NCBI GenBank assembly: GCA_037447655.1
Contig: JBBHKE010003189.1
Span: 130,282-194,281 of the forward strand
Length of the DNA stretch: 64,000 bases
Origin: Zygnema cylindricum
Taxonomy: Eukaryota > Streptophyta > Zygnematophyceae > Zygnematales > Zygnemataceae
Direction of reading: 5' to 3'
In this document: positions 24,778 to 35,951 of the stretch, piece after piece
Layout of the letters: each line of letters opens with the position of its first letter
How positions within the stretch are numbered: the stretch's first letter is position 1
Made by a program: the position numbers and the translations under genes
Notes under the pieces: model-generated
Seen by the model: only the letters and a program-made list of their open reading frames with translations
What the model was told of the DNA's origin: nothing
Databases searched by the model: none

Positions 24778-25528
24778 GTATTTTACGGCCGGCAGGTTGT
24801 GTCACATGTAATTCCGTTAGAACGGCTTACGTCGGACTTTCGGCAGGAAGTGGAGCTTGTGCTGACACGCATGAAATATACACGTGGAACTTCCAAAATA
24901 GCCTACAAAGTACAGTAATCTGGTGCCTTTTATTTATTTATTTTTTTGTTCTGTGGCCTTCATGTTTTATCGGCAAAGAAGTATAGAAACAGTATCGATT
25001 GGAAAATTGTATTTTTTAAAGATGTCAATGCTACGAAAGGCTTGCTATTGCCCAACTCGAATGCTTATGAGCATGTCAGTTCAGATTGGGTGTCGCCCAT
25101 AAGATTTATTTTTTTAATCCATGTTGCCTTCTGAACTATTTTTTTTTATATTACTTGTTTTTCTGTGAGTGTCCACGAATTTCCATCATCTATGTCTATC
25201 CTTTATATTTATCAGCATGCGACTATTAATTTATTAAACATTCTTACATGCACAGAAAACAATAATAGTACCATGCAGAAAAAAGAAAGGTCTACATTGT
25301 AAATGTGTACGAATCTTACTTCTCACAAAAGTTCATATTTAACTCGTCCGAAGACTGAATTTTATCAGATTTACCTCCTACCCCTCCTTTACCTCTTCCT
25401 CCTCAACCGCCGCCTTCAAGGCTACCCCCATCTCCTCCTCTTCAACCGCCACCTCGTCCTCCCTTTCCTCTACCTCCCCCTTTTCCTCCCTTTTCTGCAC
25501 CACTTCTTCCCCCACTGTCTCCGGGTAA
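24778..25528 (+). pseudogene. Two orphan exon-like segments (possible gene fragment)
   Basis: Segment 1 starts after a TTTGCAG acceptor at about 24777 and stays open to about 24909 with a non-repetitive sequence (YGRQVVSHVIPLERLTSD ... EVELVLTRMKYTRG), ending near a GTAATC donor. Segment 2 (about 25371-25528) follows TTTATCAG and encodes a proline-rich stretch (LPPTPPLPLPPQPPP ... APLLPPLSPG), ending at a good GTAAGT donor. Their phases do not obviously match (2 versus 1) and no start, stop or further exons were found, so this may be a gene fragment or chance. Proline-rich plus helical pieces do not let me name a family. Confidence 0.25.
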
Positions 25529-28500
25529 GTCATTCCATTCTCCCTCTAGCCTTCTCTGCTTTCAGTTTGTATTCAGAAGTGTTCGGATTTGTAAAAACCT
25601 AAATGCCAGCAGAACAAATGATTGAAATTTTAGTATCTTTTCTAATGGCAAATGTCAAATGTCGAAATGGTCAATGCCTACAGTTAATTATTTAGAGTAT
25701 AATGTCCCATAAGCATTGTCCAGTATCCTATTGCTAATGTTAACTCTCACTGCTATTTTTCCAATGTCAAGTGTAATATATGAAGTACATTGCGCATTGA
25801 TACATTAAATATCCAATTGTCTCGTGCCTAACTTCAGACTCACTTAGTAATTTTTTTCCTCTCACTCTCTCTATTACATTTGATAACGCTTCGCTAAATG
25901 ATAAAACAAAACAAATATTTACCTCTTGATTTCAATTGTTCAGACTCTATTAAGAAAGCGTCACGGCAATACCATTCGAATACATGGGAACCCAAGAAGT
26001 GGATGACTAAGACGAAACCAACAAAATTGGCAAGCGAAACAAAAAAACGGTTTAAAATAAACTAACACGTGGACAAAAGTCGCATCAACCAAAGACATTC
26101 AAAGAAGAAACAATCATAGAAGTAGCAACATAATAGTGCACCCAAACCAGCGCTACCCAATCAAATCACAACAAAGTTTGCCACCAAAGGGAATAAGCAT
26201 GAAAGAAAAGTGGAAGCCAAAGGGTGGATCGTGCGGTAGTGAGCAAGGGCAAATAAAGGTCCACCAAGAGAGTCGCCCCGACGAGCGCCGGTTGCAAAGG
26301 AAAGATGAACCAAGTTGCTATCAGCCGAGAAAGAGAGGTGGCTGGTCAGTATTTCCAGCTGCGCGCCGAATAGCAAGTGCGCTTACCAGCAGCTGAGATG
26401 CGTTACAAACCGTTAGATCAAAATTTCCTCGGCGAAGCTGTGAAAACACCTGCCACGTTAACTGCATTGCGTCGGAACATCAGTTGCATCTTTGCCCGTA
26501 AGTACAGCAGAGGTCGCAAAAGTCAAAATTTAAGATACCCGAATCCTGCATTTGTTTTTTTTCAAAATCTGAACACCCGAAATCCGGGCGGGTTATTGGA
26601 CGCTCCTAACTTTTAACCCGGTACCCGACACGCGTTTAAGAAAAAAACGTTTACCGAAACTTGATTTCCCGCAACTGCCTGTACCCATCCGTTTCCGAAT
26701 CAGTACAAAATTAGGGTACGCCCCCATGTGGCTGTTCAGGTATTTTTTTGTCGATTTCTTTTCAAACTTAGCACCGTACTGCCCAAGTTGAAACCGTACG
26801 AAGAAATCAAAAATTTGCAGAGTACAATTTGCGTCATTCTCGAACTTAAAATGTACGAAAAATTGTCGTCTTGTGTTTTTTCGACCCACCGTCACGTCAT
26901 CTTCAAACTTATCATAAACCACATCTGCAATGTCTTTTAAGCAAAGTAAAACCGTTTACACAAATAGGAAAATATATTAACACATGTGAAAAGTTTTCAA
27001 AAGTTTTTGATGACTAAAAAAAGTACAAAGCTGTTCGTTTTTGTCCGCATGCACCTCGTACGGTTTTTTTTTTAAAGGGTCTTGATGGTGCAGTGTCATT
27101 TCACGTAAAGGTGAAGAATCTGCGAAGTCATGGCGGCCGGACAGGAGAGGTTTACGCAAAGGCACGTCGTCACGAACTTAAGTAACAATTTCGAGAAAAC
27201 ACATAGAGACGCCTAATATCCGGGTCCACCGGATCTGCGCTAAAATACAAAGTAAGTTCGCTAAGGGTACTTTCGCATGTGCTAAAGTTACAGTTATTTT
27301 CTGTGGTTTTCCTCTATAACTTAGAAATAAACGAGAAAATCCGCAGCCCTACCAAAAAAATGAAATTACCGCCGTACAAGTTGCGTTACATTTAAACTTT
27401 ACATGTACTGTAGTTTGGTATCTAGCGCGATGCAATTTGACGTTTAGCACATTTCGACCCACTTTCGCGTCCTTTCAGCTCATCTTCAAACTTCATAAAA
27501 AATCACCTTGCGAGGTTCCATGTGGTGAGCGAATAATCAGATGCTGTCGCACGTGTCGGAAGTTTTTGACATCTGTTGTGCCCGTAATACGAAAAAAAAA
27601 AACGTTTCCAGCCTGTGCGTGACTTTTTTCCGTGCGCTTTTTTCGTACAAGGGCCGTGGAGGGGGTCTCAACCACGCCATTTCGCAAAAGCGAAGTCCAT
27701 GAAAGCGCCTCTCTCTCTCCCGCTCCCACTACCGCGTCCATCTCACAATTCTTGCAATGAAAAAAGTCAATAATGGTATCAAATGAAAGATCTCTAAAAA
27801 CGCTTTTTTTTTACTATGTTTGGGCGTATTTTGATGGCAAGTAGAGTGATAAAATACTAAAAAACAAATTCAAAGTAACGACTTCATTTATTTACATACG
27901 AATTCTTTGAAAGTAGTACGGATAATCTTCCCTATAAACAAAGTTACAAGACTAAAGTTTTGGTTACATGCGTTCGTACCCTAAGTTACAATTACATGGG
28001 GCCATACTTTTAGTGGTACACCTCCAATATACCTTCAACGATACTAAGAGTACAAAAGACAATAATGTTGAATACTTGTATAGTATGGACACTACAGTAC
28101 TGTAGTGCAACGTACCTACGAAACCTTCAATTTTTTTTAGTTTTTGCTTACCCGGCCGTACCCGATTTTTTTGTTTGTTTTTTAATCACTCGGCCGAATC
28201 CGGCCGGCCTTCAAAATTTTGGCACCCGAATCCGTTCCGGATCCGACGTGGGCGAAAGGATACCCGATTCAGGCTACCTATAGCGTATCGGCACGATTCT
28301 AAGCGATTTGATGTGCATCACTAGGCAATCGAGAGGTGTAGCGCGGTTCATAAAACGGAACCTGCACATGGAACAGAATTTCTCGTCGTGGAAGGCAAAG
28401 CAGCACAAAATTCTTAGTATCGTACACTATGGAAAATGTCCGCACTCTATGCTGATTTTGTGCGTTTTTTTGAAGACACTTTTTTTAATTCGAAGTACTC

Positions 28501-28768
28501 AGTACTGTACTTCATAGCTTGAAACACGAAAAATTGGCGGATATTCTGTCTTCCATTTTTCTAGCATGAAACTCTGTCTTTTTCTTGACTAAGTGAACCC
28601 TAATTTTCTGCTAACCCTCCTTGAACAACCTTTTTTTTTTTTTTTTTACTCTGATTGGTAAATATGATAACTCGTGATACGCTTTTTGTTCTATAGTCTA
28701 TTGTGCACACACACAGCGAGTCAAAAACCCTATTTTTTTTCTCAACGACATTTTCCTTCTTCTTCATC

Positions 28769-31700
28769 ATGCGTCGAAGTTTAAACTCGGTTCGATCTCT
28801 TGGGTCTCCCTCTGTCAAAAGATTTTATTCTAACGAAGTTCTCGGGAGAGGGCGAGGAATAGGAAGAGGAGCTCTCTCTCCCTCTCCCTCTCCCCTTGGA
28901 GATCCTTCAGAACAGCCATGTCCTCCTCCTATTGGTACAGAAGAAACCGAGTTTATCTGCCCTCCCATTGGACCACCTGGTCGTCTCTTACGCCCTACTG
29001 GATTGACAGAATCGTCAGCTGTAGATTTTGTGCCACGTGTACCTTCTGTAGCTGCTGGGAGAGGGAAAGGGGGCTCATCAATCTCAATTACTGCTGCCCC
29101 GCCTTTATTGAAAGGTACCAGAAGAGTTTCAGAGATGATTATTTCCTTATACAGTCTCTTTGAGCTGAGATTTTAACTACATAATGTTAGGTCAATGGTC
29201 TTTGTCATTTTCTCAAAGAAGTTTCTATCTTGTTTTAATTGTAGGCGGCTAACTCTAATACTCTTAAAATATTATCTTCTAAAATGTTTTGGCGACTGAT
29301 GCTTTTTTAGAGTCTGAGCCTGCTCAAGAGTATAAAGTTAAGGCTGTTGTTCTTCTTCTCCTTCTTCTTCTTCTTTTTCTTCTAAGGAGATTATTATTTC
29401 TTCTTTGTCTATTTCAGGAAAACCGTCACTCGCATTTGTTCCTCCAGGCCCTCCTGTTCCTCGTCGACTTGAAGCAAGTGATTTTGAATCTAATGCTCCG
29501 TCTCCTCCTCCTCCTCCTCCTCCTCCTCCTCCTCCTCCGCCTCCTCGTCCTCCTCCTCCTTTACCTCCTCCTCCACCTCAGCAGCAGCTGCCGTCACCTA
29601 AGGAAACTGAGCAATCTCATTCTCTCCCTACTTCTTCGCCTCCCTCTCCATCAAAATCCTCCTTCAGTCGACAACCACCGACAACACAACCTTTTCAATC
29701 TAAGGTTGTTGAAACTCCCGCCCCTTCTTCAGCACCTTTTGTTTCCAAGCCATCAGCTTCTCCCTCCCCCTCTCCCTCTCACGCATCTGGAGGAGTCAAG
29801 AAGCCGAGCCTCCGTAGCAGTGCCTTATCCAAAATGATTTTGGCTTATTCTCGAGTCAAACGATACAAAGAGATAGAGAGCTGTTACGAAAAAGCGGTGA
29901 CAGCTGGACAAACTCTCGATAGTGATGCAACAAGTGCAGTTTTGGAGGCTTTTGCTTCTTCTGGCCGTGATTCTGACGTCGAGGAAATTTTTACGAAGGC
30001 AAAGGATGCAGGAATCCGTCCGAATGAAGCTGCCTACAATGCAATGATTGAGATGTATGCAGAGAAGGCCGAGATTGAAAAGATGGAGGCATTAGTTATG
30101 GAGCTCACAACAATGGAAACAATGGAATCCTTTCCGAGAGATTCTCTGGAGGCTCCTGTGACTGTGACTGGGTCGGTTATTGAGGAATCGAAGGAGCAGG
30201 TGGAGGAAACTATCCTGGCTTCTGAGAGGAGGAAAGACACCCTGGAGAGGAGAGAAGAGGGTGAGAGTAAGGAAGGCTCTACTCTAGTTGTAGACGCTGA
30301 AAGCTCCACGACCGAGGAACTGAGCCCTGAGGAACGTCAAGAACTTAGGAGCCGAATGCATGGAAGGAGTCAAACCTGGACACCAAAACCGGTTGAAATT
30401 CTTCATCAGGAACCTTCAATTTCTTCGATTTTCGATGATGCACCTTCTGGTAGCGAAGGCTTGCCAAGCACGGGTTCCCATGAGATTTTATTGGAATCCC
30501 AAAGGAAAGAGGCTGCGCCGGAAGGGGTAAAAGTTGATGTGAGCAATTCTTTTTCAATTGAGTCACGAAATGAGAGAGATATAATGCTTGAAAGGAAAAT
30601 CATAGGTCGTGAAGACCCTCGACAGTCACCATCGGCTGGGAGGGGTGCTATATTACATGACCAGTTGGATTTACTACAAGTTCCCGTTGCAACCCGTTTT
30701 CCTACTTTCCCTCATGGGGCAGGAAGAGGGGCGTCTCATGGAGAAGGTCTTCTTAGTCAACCACAGCCTCAGTTTTTTTCAGATTCTCCTGTAGGGGGAG
30801 GACGTGAGACTCGGATTCTTGGACTTGGAGCGACAGAGCCTCGGATTCCCGGCCCACCAATGGCTGTTGTAGCTTCTGGAGAAGTAGAAGAGTTGGTGTC
30901 GGAAACTGGAGATAGGGGGGAAAGAGAGAGATCAATGGTAAGGTCGCAAGTAGAGGGTGGATTAGGTCGGGGTGTGCCTTTGGGGCTCACTACTCTGTCT
31001 GCTTCTTTGGATAATATCAATGCGGTACAATTTGAGGAGAATTTGAAAGGAAATGGAAGGAGGGTCAATTTTGCTCGATGGAAGGACGATTCAGGCAGGA
31101 AGACAAGTACAGAAATGCTAACGGACTTGGCTGGGGGAGTCAAAGGCGGTGGAGGGGCTGGTCGGGGTCGGGAAGATGACTCAAAACCACGTTCTTTGTC
31201 ACCGTCTCAACCACAGTCAAAGTCACAGTCAGAGTCACAAGGATGGAATGCACCCTTACCTTCCCGTCCTATGGCTCGGATAAGTCGGGCTCCGATTGGT
31301 TCACCTGCCACAAGTGATACTGTTTTGGTAGAAAAGGAAGTGAAGGAGGAACAAGGACTGGAAGCAATGAATCGGGCAGCAGGAATAGGCAGGGGTCTTC
31401 CAAGTTCTTCGGACCGGGGAGAGTCAACACCAATAGGTTTTGGAGAGGTGGGAGGGGCAAAAGATGGCTTGGGACTGTTAACAAAAGAACAAGCAGCAGA
31501 TGCCGCGGAAAGGGCCATGTCAATTCTTTCCGATGGGCGGGAAAAACGAAGAAATTCGAGAAGGGCTTCTATTGAAAGTTTCACATCGGAAGCGTTTTCT
31601 AGGACACAAAGTCGACCAACTGGTCAGCAACCACAAGGTTCTGGCCAACGGAAGACTCGACCGGAACAAAGGACTGCAAGCCGTTCCACTACCAGTACAA

Positions 31701-33877
31701 GACGAGTTCAGTCACCTACAAATGTGAGGAGAGGTCTACCGCCGATGACAGAGGAGCAAAAAGAGAAGCTGGTGGACCTGGCAGCGGAGATGGATACATT
31801 GGATGGAATTCATACCAATTTGAATGCTCAGTTCATGGTACATCTCTGGGCTGCCCACAGCATGTTACGAAGGAACAACACAGAAGGGTTTGGGGGTTTT
31901 GCTTACCTTTTTTACTTGTTGCGTTCTTTTTACTTGTCATAACTTTCTTTTTTTGTTGGGTTTTTGCTTACTTCACTTGTTACTGTTGATAGTGAAAGGT
32001 TGTCCCTTGGAATTTTTAGGCTGGTTTTTGGAACATATCCTGGTATGAGTGTGGAGTTATTTGCAAACTCAAAATATTTCAAGTAGAGGCCTCGGTTTAA
32101 AATTTTAAACATCTGTATAATGTTTTTACCTGTCAAATTTCTGCTATTTTTGTTCTTATTCTAGTATGATTTTCCCAAATTGAAGCTGAAAATGTAAACT
32201 GGGTTTTGACGAATACACATCTAAGCTCTAAATCAACACAGCAATATTAGGGTGGTATGGCCAAAGGGTATGCAAGGTTGGTGGAGTTCTTGGTAAGTGT
32301 AAATTGTAAGTTCACGCTCATAAAAAAATTGGATTTTGGGGTTTATGGGAGTACAGCTTACATTAGAGCCTGAGTATCACATGGCTGTGGGAATAAATCC
32401 TGACATAGAGGAGAAGGCCCCGCCTTCTTTGGAGGAATGTATGGAACGTGCGAAGGAGCAACTTATGGAAGTTTCGGGGATTAAGACCGAGGAAGAGTGG
32501 GAGGTATTTAACTTCAACTGTTTCTTTCTTCTTTGGGCTTTACTTGCTTTTGTTGCCTTTTGTGAGGCATTAGGGTCATGCAACTGTTTGAATGGCATGT
32601 AGTTTGGATGTTGCTCCAAAACAAACGTATAACGACTTTAGGACGGTAGCCATGTTGGGATTGGGATGCCATTCCAACCATAGTTGCAATGTGCGAAAAG
32701 TTTTGGACACTCGTGCATGGTGACCCCGTATCATATCCGGATTCAACGGTTAAATGTTTGTATAAAACTATGTATAATCTTTCCATACCTTTTCTCACAT
32801 TAAAACCATGACCAACCTGCTTCGTTAGAAATGTTCTGGAATGCCACTTCTTTGTCAAAACCGAGAGACGATGGGGATCAACACCGCAAGGCTGTTAGCG
32901 TTGGAGGATTTTGAAAGGGTTTGTTTTCAAAAATCTTAGATTTTGACAGAGTTTGGTCTTATTGTGGGCTTGGGTTGATTTGGCAGATGGAAAAGTCTAT
33001 TGCTCTTGACCAGGCTCCTGCTTTGAACCTTCTAGTGGAGCATTATGCTGGGCCAAGAAAGATGACAGCAAAACAACAGTTCGAGGTTTTAAATGAGCTC
33101 GCTTCAGAGCTTCCTCCAAATACGCCTCCCTCGATTCAAGCTCTGACGCAACGCACTTTGCTTTCTCTGCAAGTAAGTGGAACAATTTGAGCATTTTGCT
33201 TTCTTTGCTTTCTTTGCTTTCTTTGAAGTCGAGGGGCAAGTCACTGTCGAGATTCTGGTACAGAGAGATTTTGTTGTTAGTGTAAAGTGGTGGGGGAGAT
33301 TTTCTGTGGCCGACAGAAAAACAACCGTTTTGTTTTCGGTAAATTCGTGTTTTCTTTCGTCACAAATGGTATTTTAAGCGATTGTTTGGTGCCAGACACT
33401 GCTGAGTTCTGGCAATGTCAATTTCCTCAGTTACTCCTTAACAGAAGTTTGTCATCGTCCTGTATTGCATATTCTTCGACAAATCATTCCAGTCCCTTTC
33501 TATCTGTATTTTTGGTCGAGCGTAAGGGTGAAGGGTAGTATGTGATATTGACTTAGATGTCTCCTGTTGTTAAGACCCAGTTGTTGCATTTTCGAATTTA
33601 AATATATTTCTGTATTCGTGAGTTTCTGCATGTGTGTGGGTCGGTATTAAAACTATGTGGGGTCGATATTAAAACTTATAACTTTGTGGATCGGTATTAA
33701 AATTATCTTAAAACTCAACTTTATGTCAATATACTGAGCTTAGATTGTTTTTTTTTTTAATGGAGATGATAGTGAGAACGCAAAAGTCTCTTGCTTCTGA
33801 TTTTTCAGGAAAAACATAGTCACACAGAAGTTAAGCATAGGGGAGGTCATCGTCATATGCTGAGTCTGCGTGGATAA
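28769..33877 (+). CDS. PPR-like, proline/glycine-rich protein, probably mitochondrial
   Basis: Exons: 28769-29114, 29418-31837, 32357-32503, about 32870-32918 (5' edge uncertain), 32987-33172, 33809-33877 (stop TAA). The ATG at 28769 is chosen over the in-frame one at 28703 because MRRSLNSVRSLGSPSVKRFYS is a typical Arg/Ser-rich mitochondrial presequence. Then come GRGRG-type linkers (LGRGRGIGRG, AAGRGKGG) and a run of about 14 prolines. About residues 250-340 are helix pairs of pentatricopeptide type (MILAYSRVKRYKEIESCYEK, AGIRPNEAAYNAMIEMYAEK). A long, acidic, low-complexity region with repeated GRG motifs follows, then a conserved-looking C-terminal part (LTLEPEYHMAVGINP, MTAKQQFEVLNELA). 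Total is about 1070 residues. The architecture suggests an organelle RNA-binding or ribosome-associated factor (inference). The large exon 2 is solid; the small third-from-last exon is the weakest part of the model. Confidence 0.7.
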
Positions 33878-33959
33878 TTACAAAGTGTGAAGTTATACCT
33901 TAAAAAGTTTAAGAACCATTGTTGTGATGATGATGAATCTTGCTTCCCTTTTGCAGTGT

Positions 33960-34150
33960 TATGGTTTTGTTACGAGAAGCTAAAAAACAAGAAGCTAATT
34001 TGGCTTTTTATGGGTTGCGGTGAAGCTAAAAGCAGGAGGCAAATTTGTCTTTTCATGGGTTCTGGTGAAGCTAAAAAACGAGAAGCTAATTATGGGCTGC
34101 GATGAAACTAGAAACAAGAAGCTAATTTGTCTTTTTGTGGGTTGGGGTGA
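33960..34150. repeat. Minisatellite downstream of the PPR-like gene
   Basis: Three to four imperfect copies of a unit of about 55 bp containing GGTGAAGCTAAAAGCAGGAG and AATTTGTCTTTT, just 3' of the PPR-like gene's stop codon (33877) and likely within its 3' UTR or downstream flank. Confidence 0.7.
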
Positions 34151-35815
34151 GCTTGTTGTACTGCAGAGCAATCCTGCGTATTCATTTGAGCAGAAGCAAA
34201 AACTGCTCGCAAGCATGGTGAGAGGCTTCTCGCAGCAGTAGAGGAGAGATGTACCAAAATGGAATTAACAATTTTGTTACAAATTAGTCCCGTGTTAGTC
34301 CCCTCTTTTTCCATTTATTTTTTGCCGTTGCTTGCACCTAATGCCCCCCGGTCCTCTTTCAGTCGGGTTCTTTTTTTGCCGTCTCAGTTAAGTAGGTACA
34401 ACTGAACTAGAATTGAAGGGCAAGGAAATTGTTTTGAGTTATGCAAGAATCATCACGTATGAGGCTTAGTTCGAAAGTGAAATTGAAATAACTTTTTCAG
34501 TTAGACAAAAGTTTTTTCGCAGAAAGCAAATGTAGGGATAAAATAGAACAGGAATTCAATCAATTTTGATGAAAATATAATTGCATTTGAATTGCATTAC
34601 AGCCGTTTACAAAATCGTGTGACCAATTATAATCACATAAAGCGGAAGAAAATGCATTTAACATGAATGATGATGTTGACATTTTTGAAATCTTTTCCTA
34701 AAGACTTTTAAGCAAAGATCATTTATATTAATCATGCCGATTTTTATCTGACAAAACAAAGCACAACAAAACAAAAATTGCATTCCAATTCCTTTCTGTT
34801 GTTTTTAACTTATTCATTCATCACCTTGTTTCATTTATTAGATGCAACATATATTCAGAAACAGACTGCTTGAAGCTCTCCAATGTTGTATTCTATAAAC
34901 CTATTGTGATTTCACACTCAACAACCTTGAAAAACAGCAGTTGCTATATTGACTTTGTACGCCATAATTCTTTCATTTCTACTGGATTGTATCAATAAAC
35001 CAAGTAAACTCTGTTATACTTGTACCTCAAAGATTCTGGGTTAAAGGTTTTTTTGACTTCTTTTGACATGTGCATTCAAATGAAATTCCATTGGATTCCA
35101 TGAATGTCACACAATCACACTCAACATGTCAGGTCTCAAATAAATTTTTGAGGTTACCTTTTGCCACATGGCTAATTATGAGATACTGAACTAGACATTG
35201 TTTCTATAGCGTTTCACAGAAACACTTGCTCGGATTAGAGTGACTACCATTTCATTACTGGCAGTTTAGCGAGTTAGTCTAATCTCCTAGGAACACTCAT
35301 CACTTGTACATGCTTCACTTAGGTACCTAGGCTTCCTGCCTTCATCACTCTAAATCAAGTGTAATTTTTAACCCAAACAAAAATTAGCCAAATGACAAAA
35401 CAAAATCGTATAATTAATGCTAAGAAAATGTTTGCATGGATTGTATGCATCCCACAATCAAATCAATGCTTCAAAAGTCCAAACCACAAATAAAAAAAAG
35501 TGCCAGAATGCAAGTTTCAGCAACGAAAACAGCCTGACACAACAATATGAATCTTTATTTGCGTGGTGCCATAGCCTATCTGCTACCACTATACCTACTA
35601 AATTGGAAAACAAATGATGGAAAGGTTCGCCGACAAGAATCGACTGTTATATACTAATTTGAACCTGTTTGAAGCAAATTGGTGTAAGCAAAGTAAATAG
35701 ACCATAGCAACTAGTTTCTACAAACTAACTCCTAGATTTTAGTCGGTGTATAATTAAAAGCTATTGACAGCATTTCTGAAGCTGTTGAAAAAAGTTGGGT
35801 AAAAACTAAAACAAC
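34151..35815. other. Convergent intergenic spacer, no gene seen
   Basis: AT-rich DNA between the 3' ends of the PPR-like gene (plus) and the WDR91 homologue (minus). No coding segment, RNA gene or obvious repeat beyond the flanking arrays. Confidence 0.6.
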
Positions 35816-35819
35816 AGCT

Positions 35820-35945
35820 CCACAGAACGGTAACAATTTCACTGAATGGAAACAGTCTCACAGAACGGTAACAATTTCACTGAATGGAAACAGTCACAGA
35901 ACGGTAACAGTTTCACAGGACTAACAATTTCACAGAACGATAACA
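35820..35945. repeat. Minisatellite immediately after the WDR91 stop codon
   Basis: Imperfect copies of CACAGAACGGTAACAATTTC with CTGAATGGAAACAGT spacers, two of them nearly identical over about 48 bp. The array begins within ten bases of the stop codon (35952-35954, minus strand), so it is probably transcribed as 3' UTR. Confidence 0.8.
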
Positions 35946-35951
35946 GTTTCC

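Larger units (their letters stand above)
21647..28768. other. Repeat-rich spacer, no complete gene
   Basis: About 7.1 kb. Contents listed separately: a degenerate tandem repeat (22700-22870), a 17-bp inverted-repeat element (about 23878-23996), a CT-rich tract (24585-24722) and two exon-like segments (24778-25528). From about 26540 to 28290 the ends are rich in TACCCGA/CCCGAATCC and the interior in GTACG, suggesting a decayed non-coding transposon (weak). 23180-23320 is CT-rich. Nothing else is supportable. Confidence 0.55.

Noticed and set aside
29289-29837. Leu-rich ORF overlapping the PPR-like gene
   Set aside because: Frame shadow of the poly-proline codon run; the proline frame continues in phase into the PPR-like helices.
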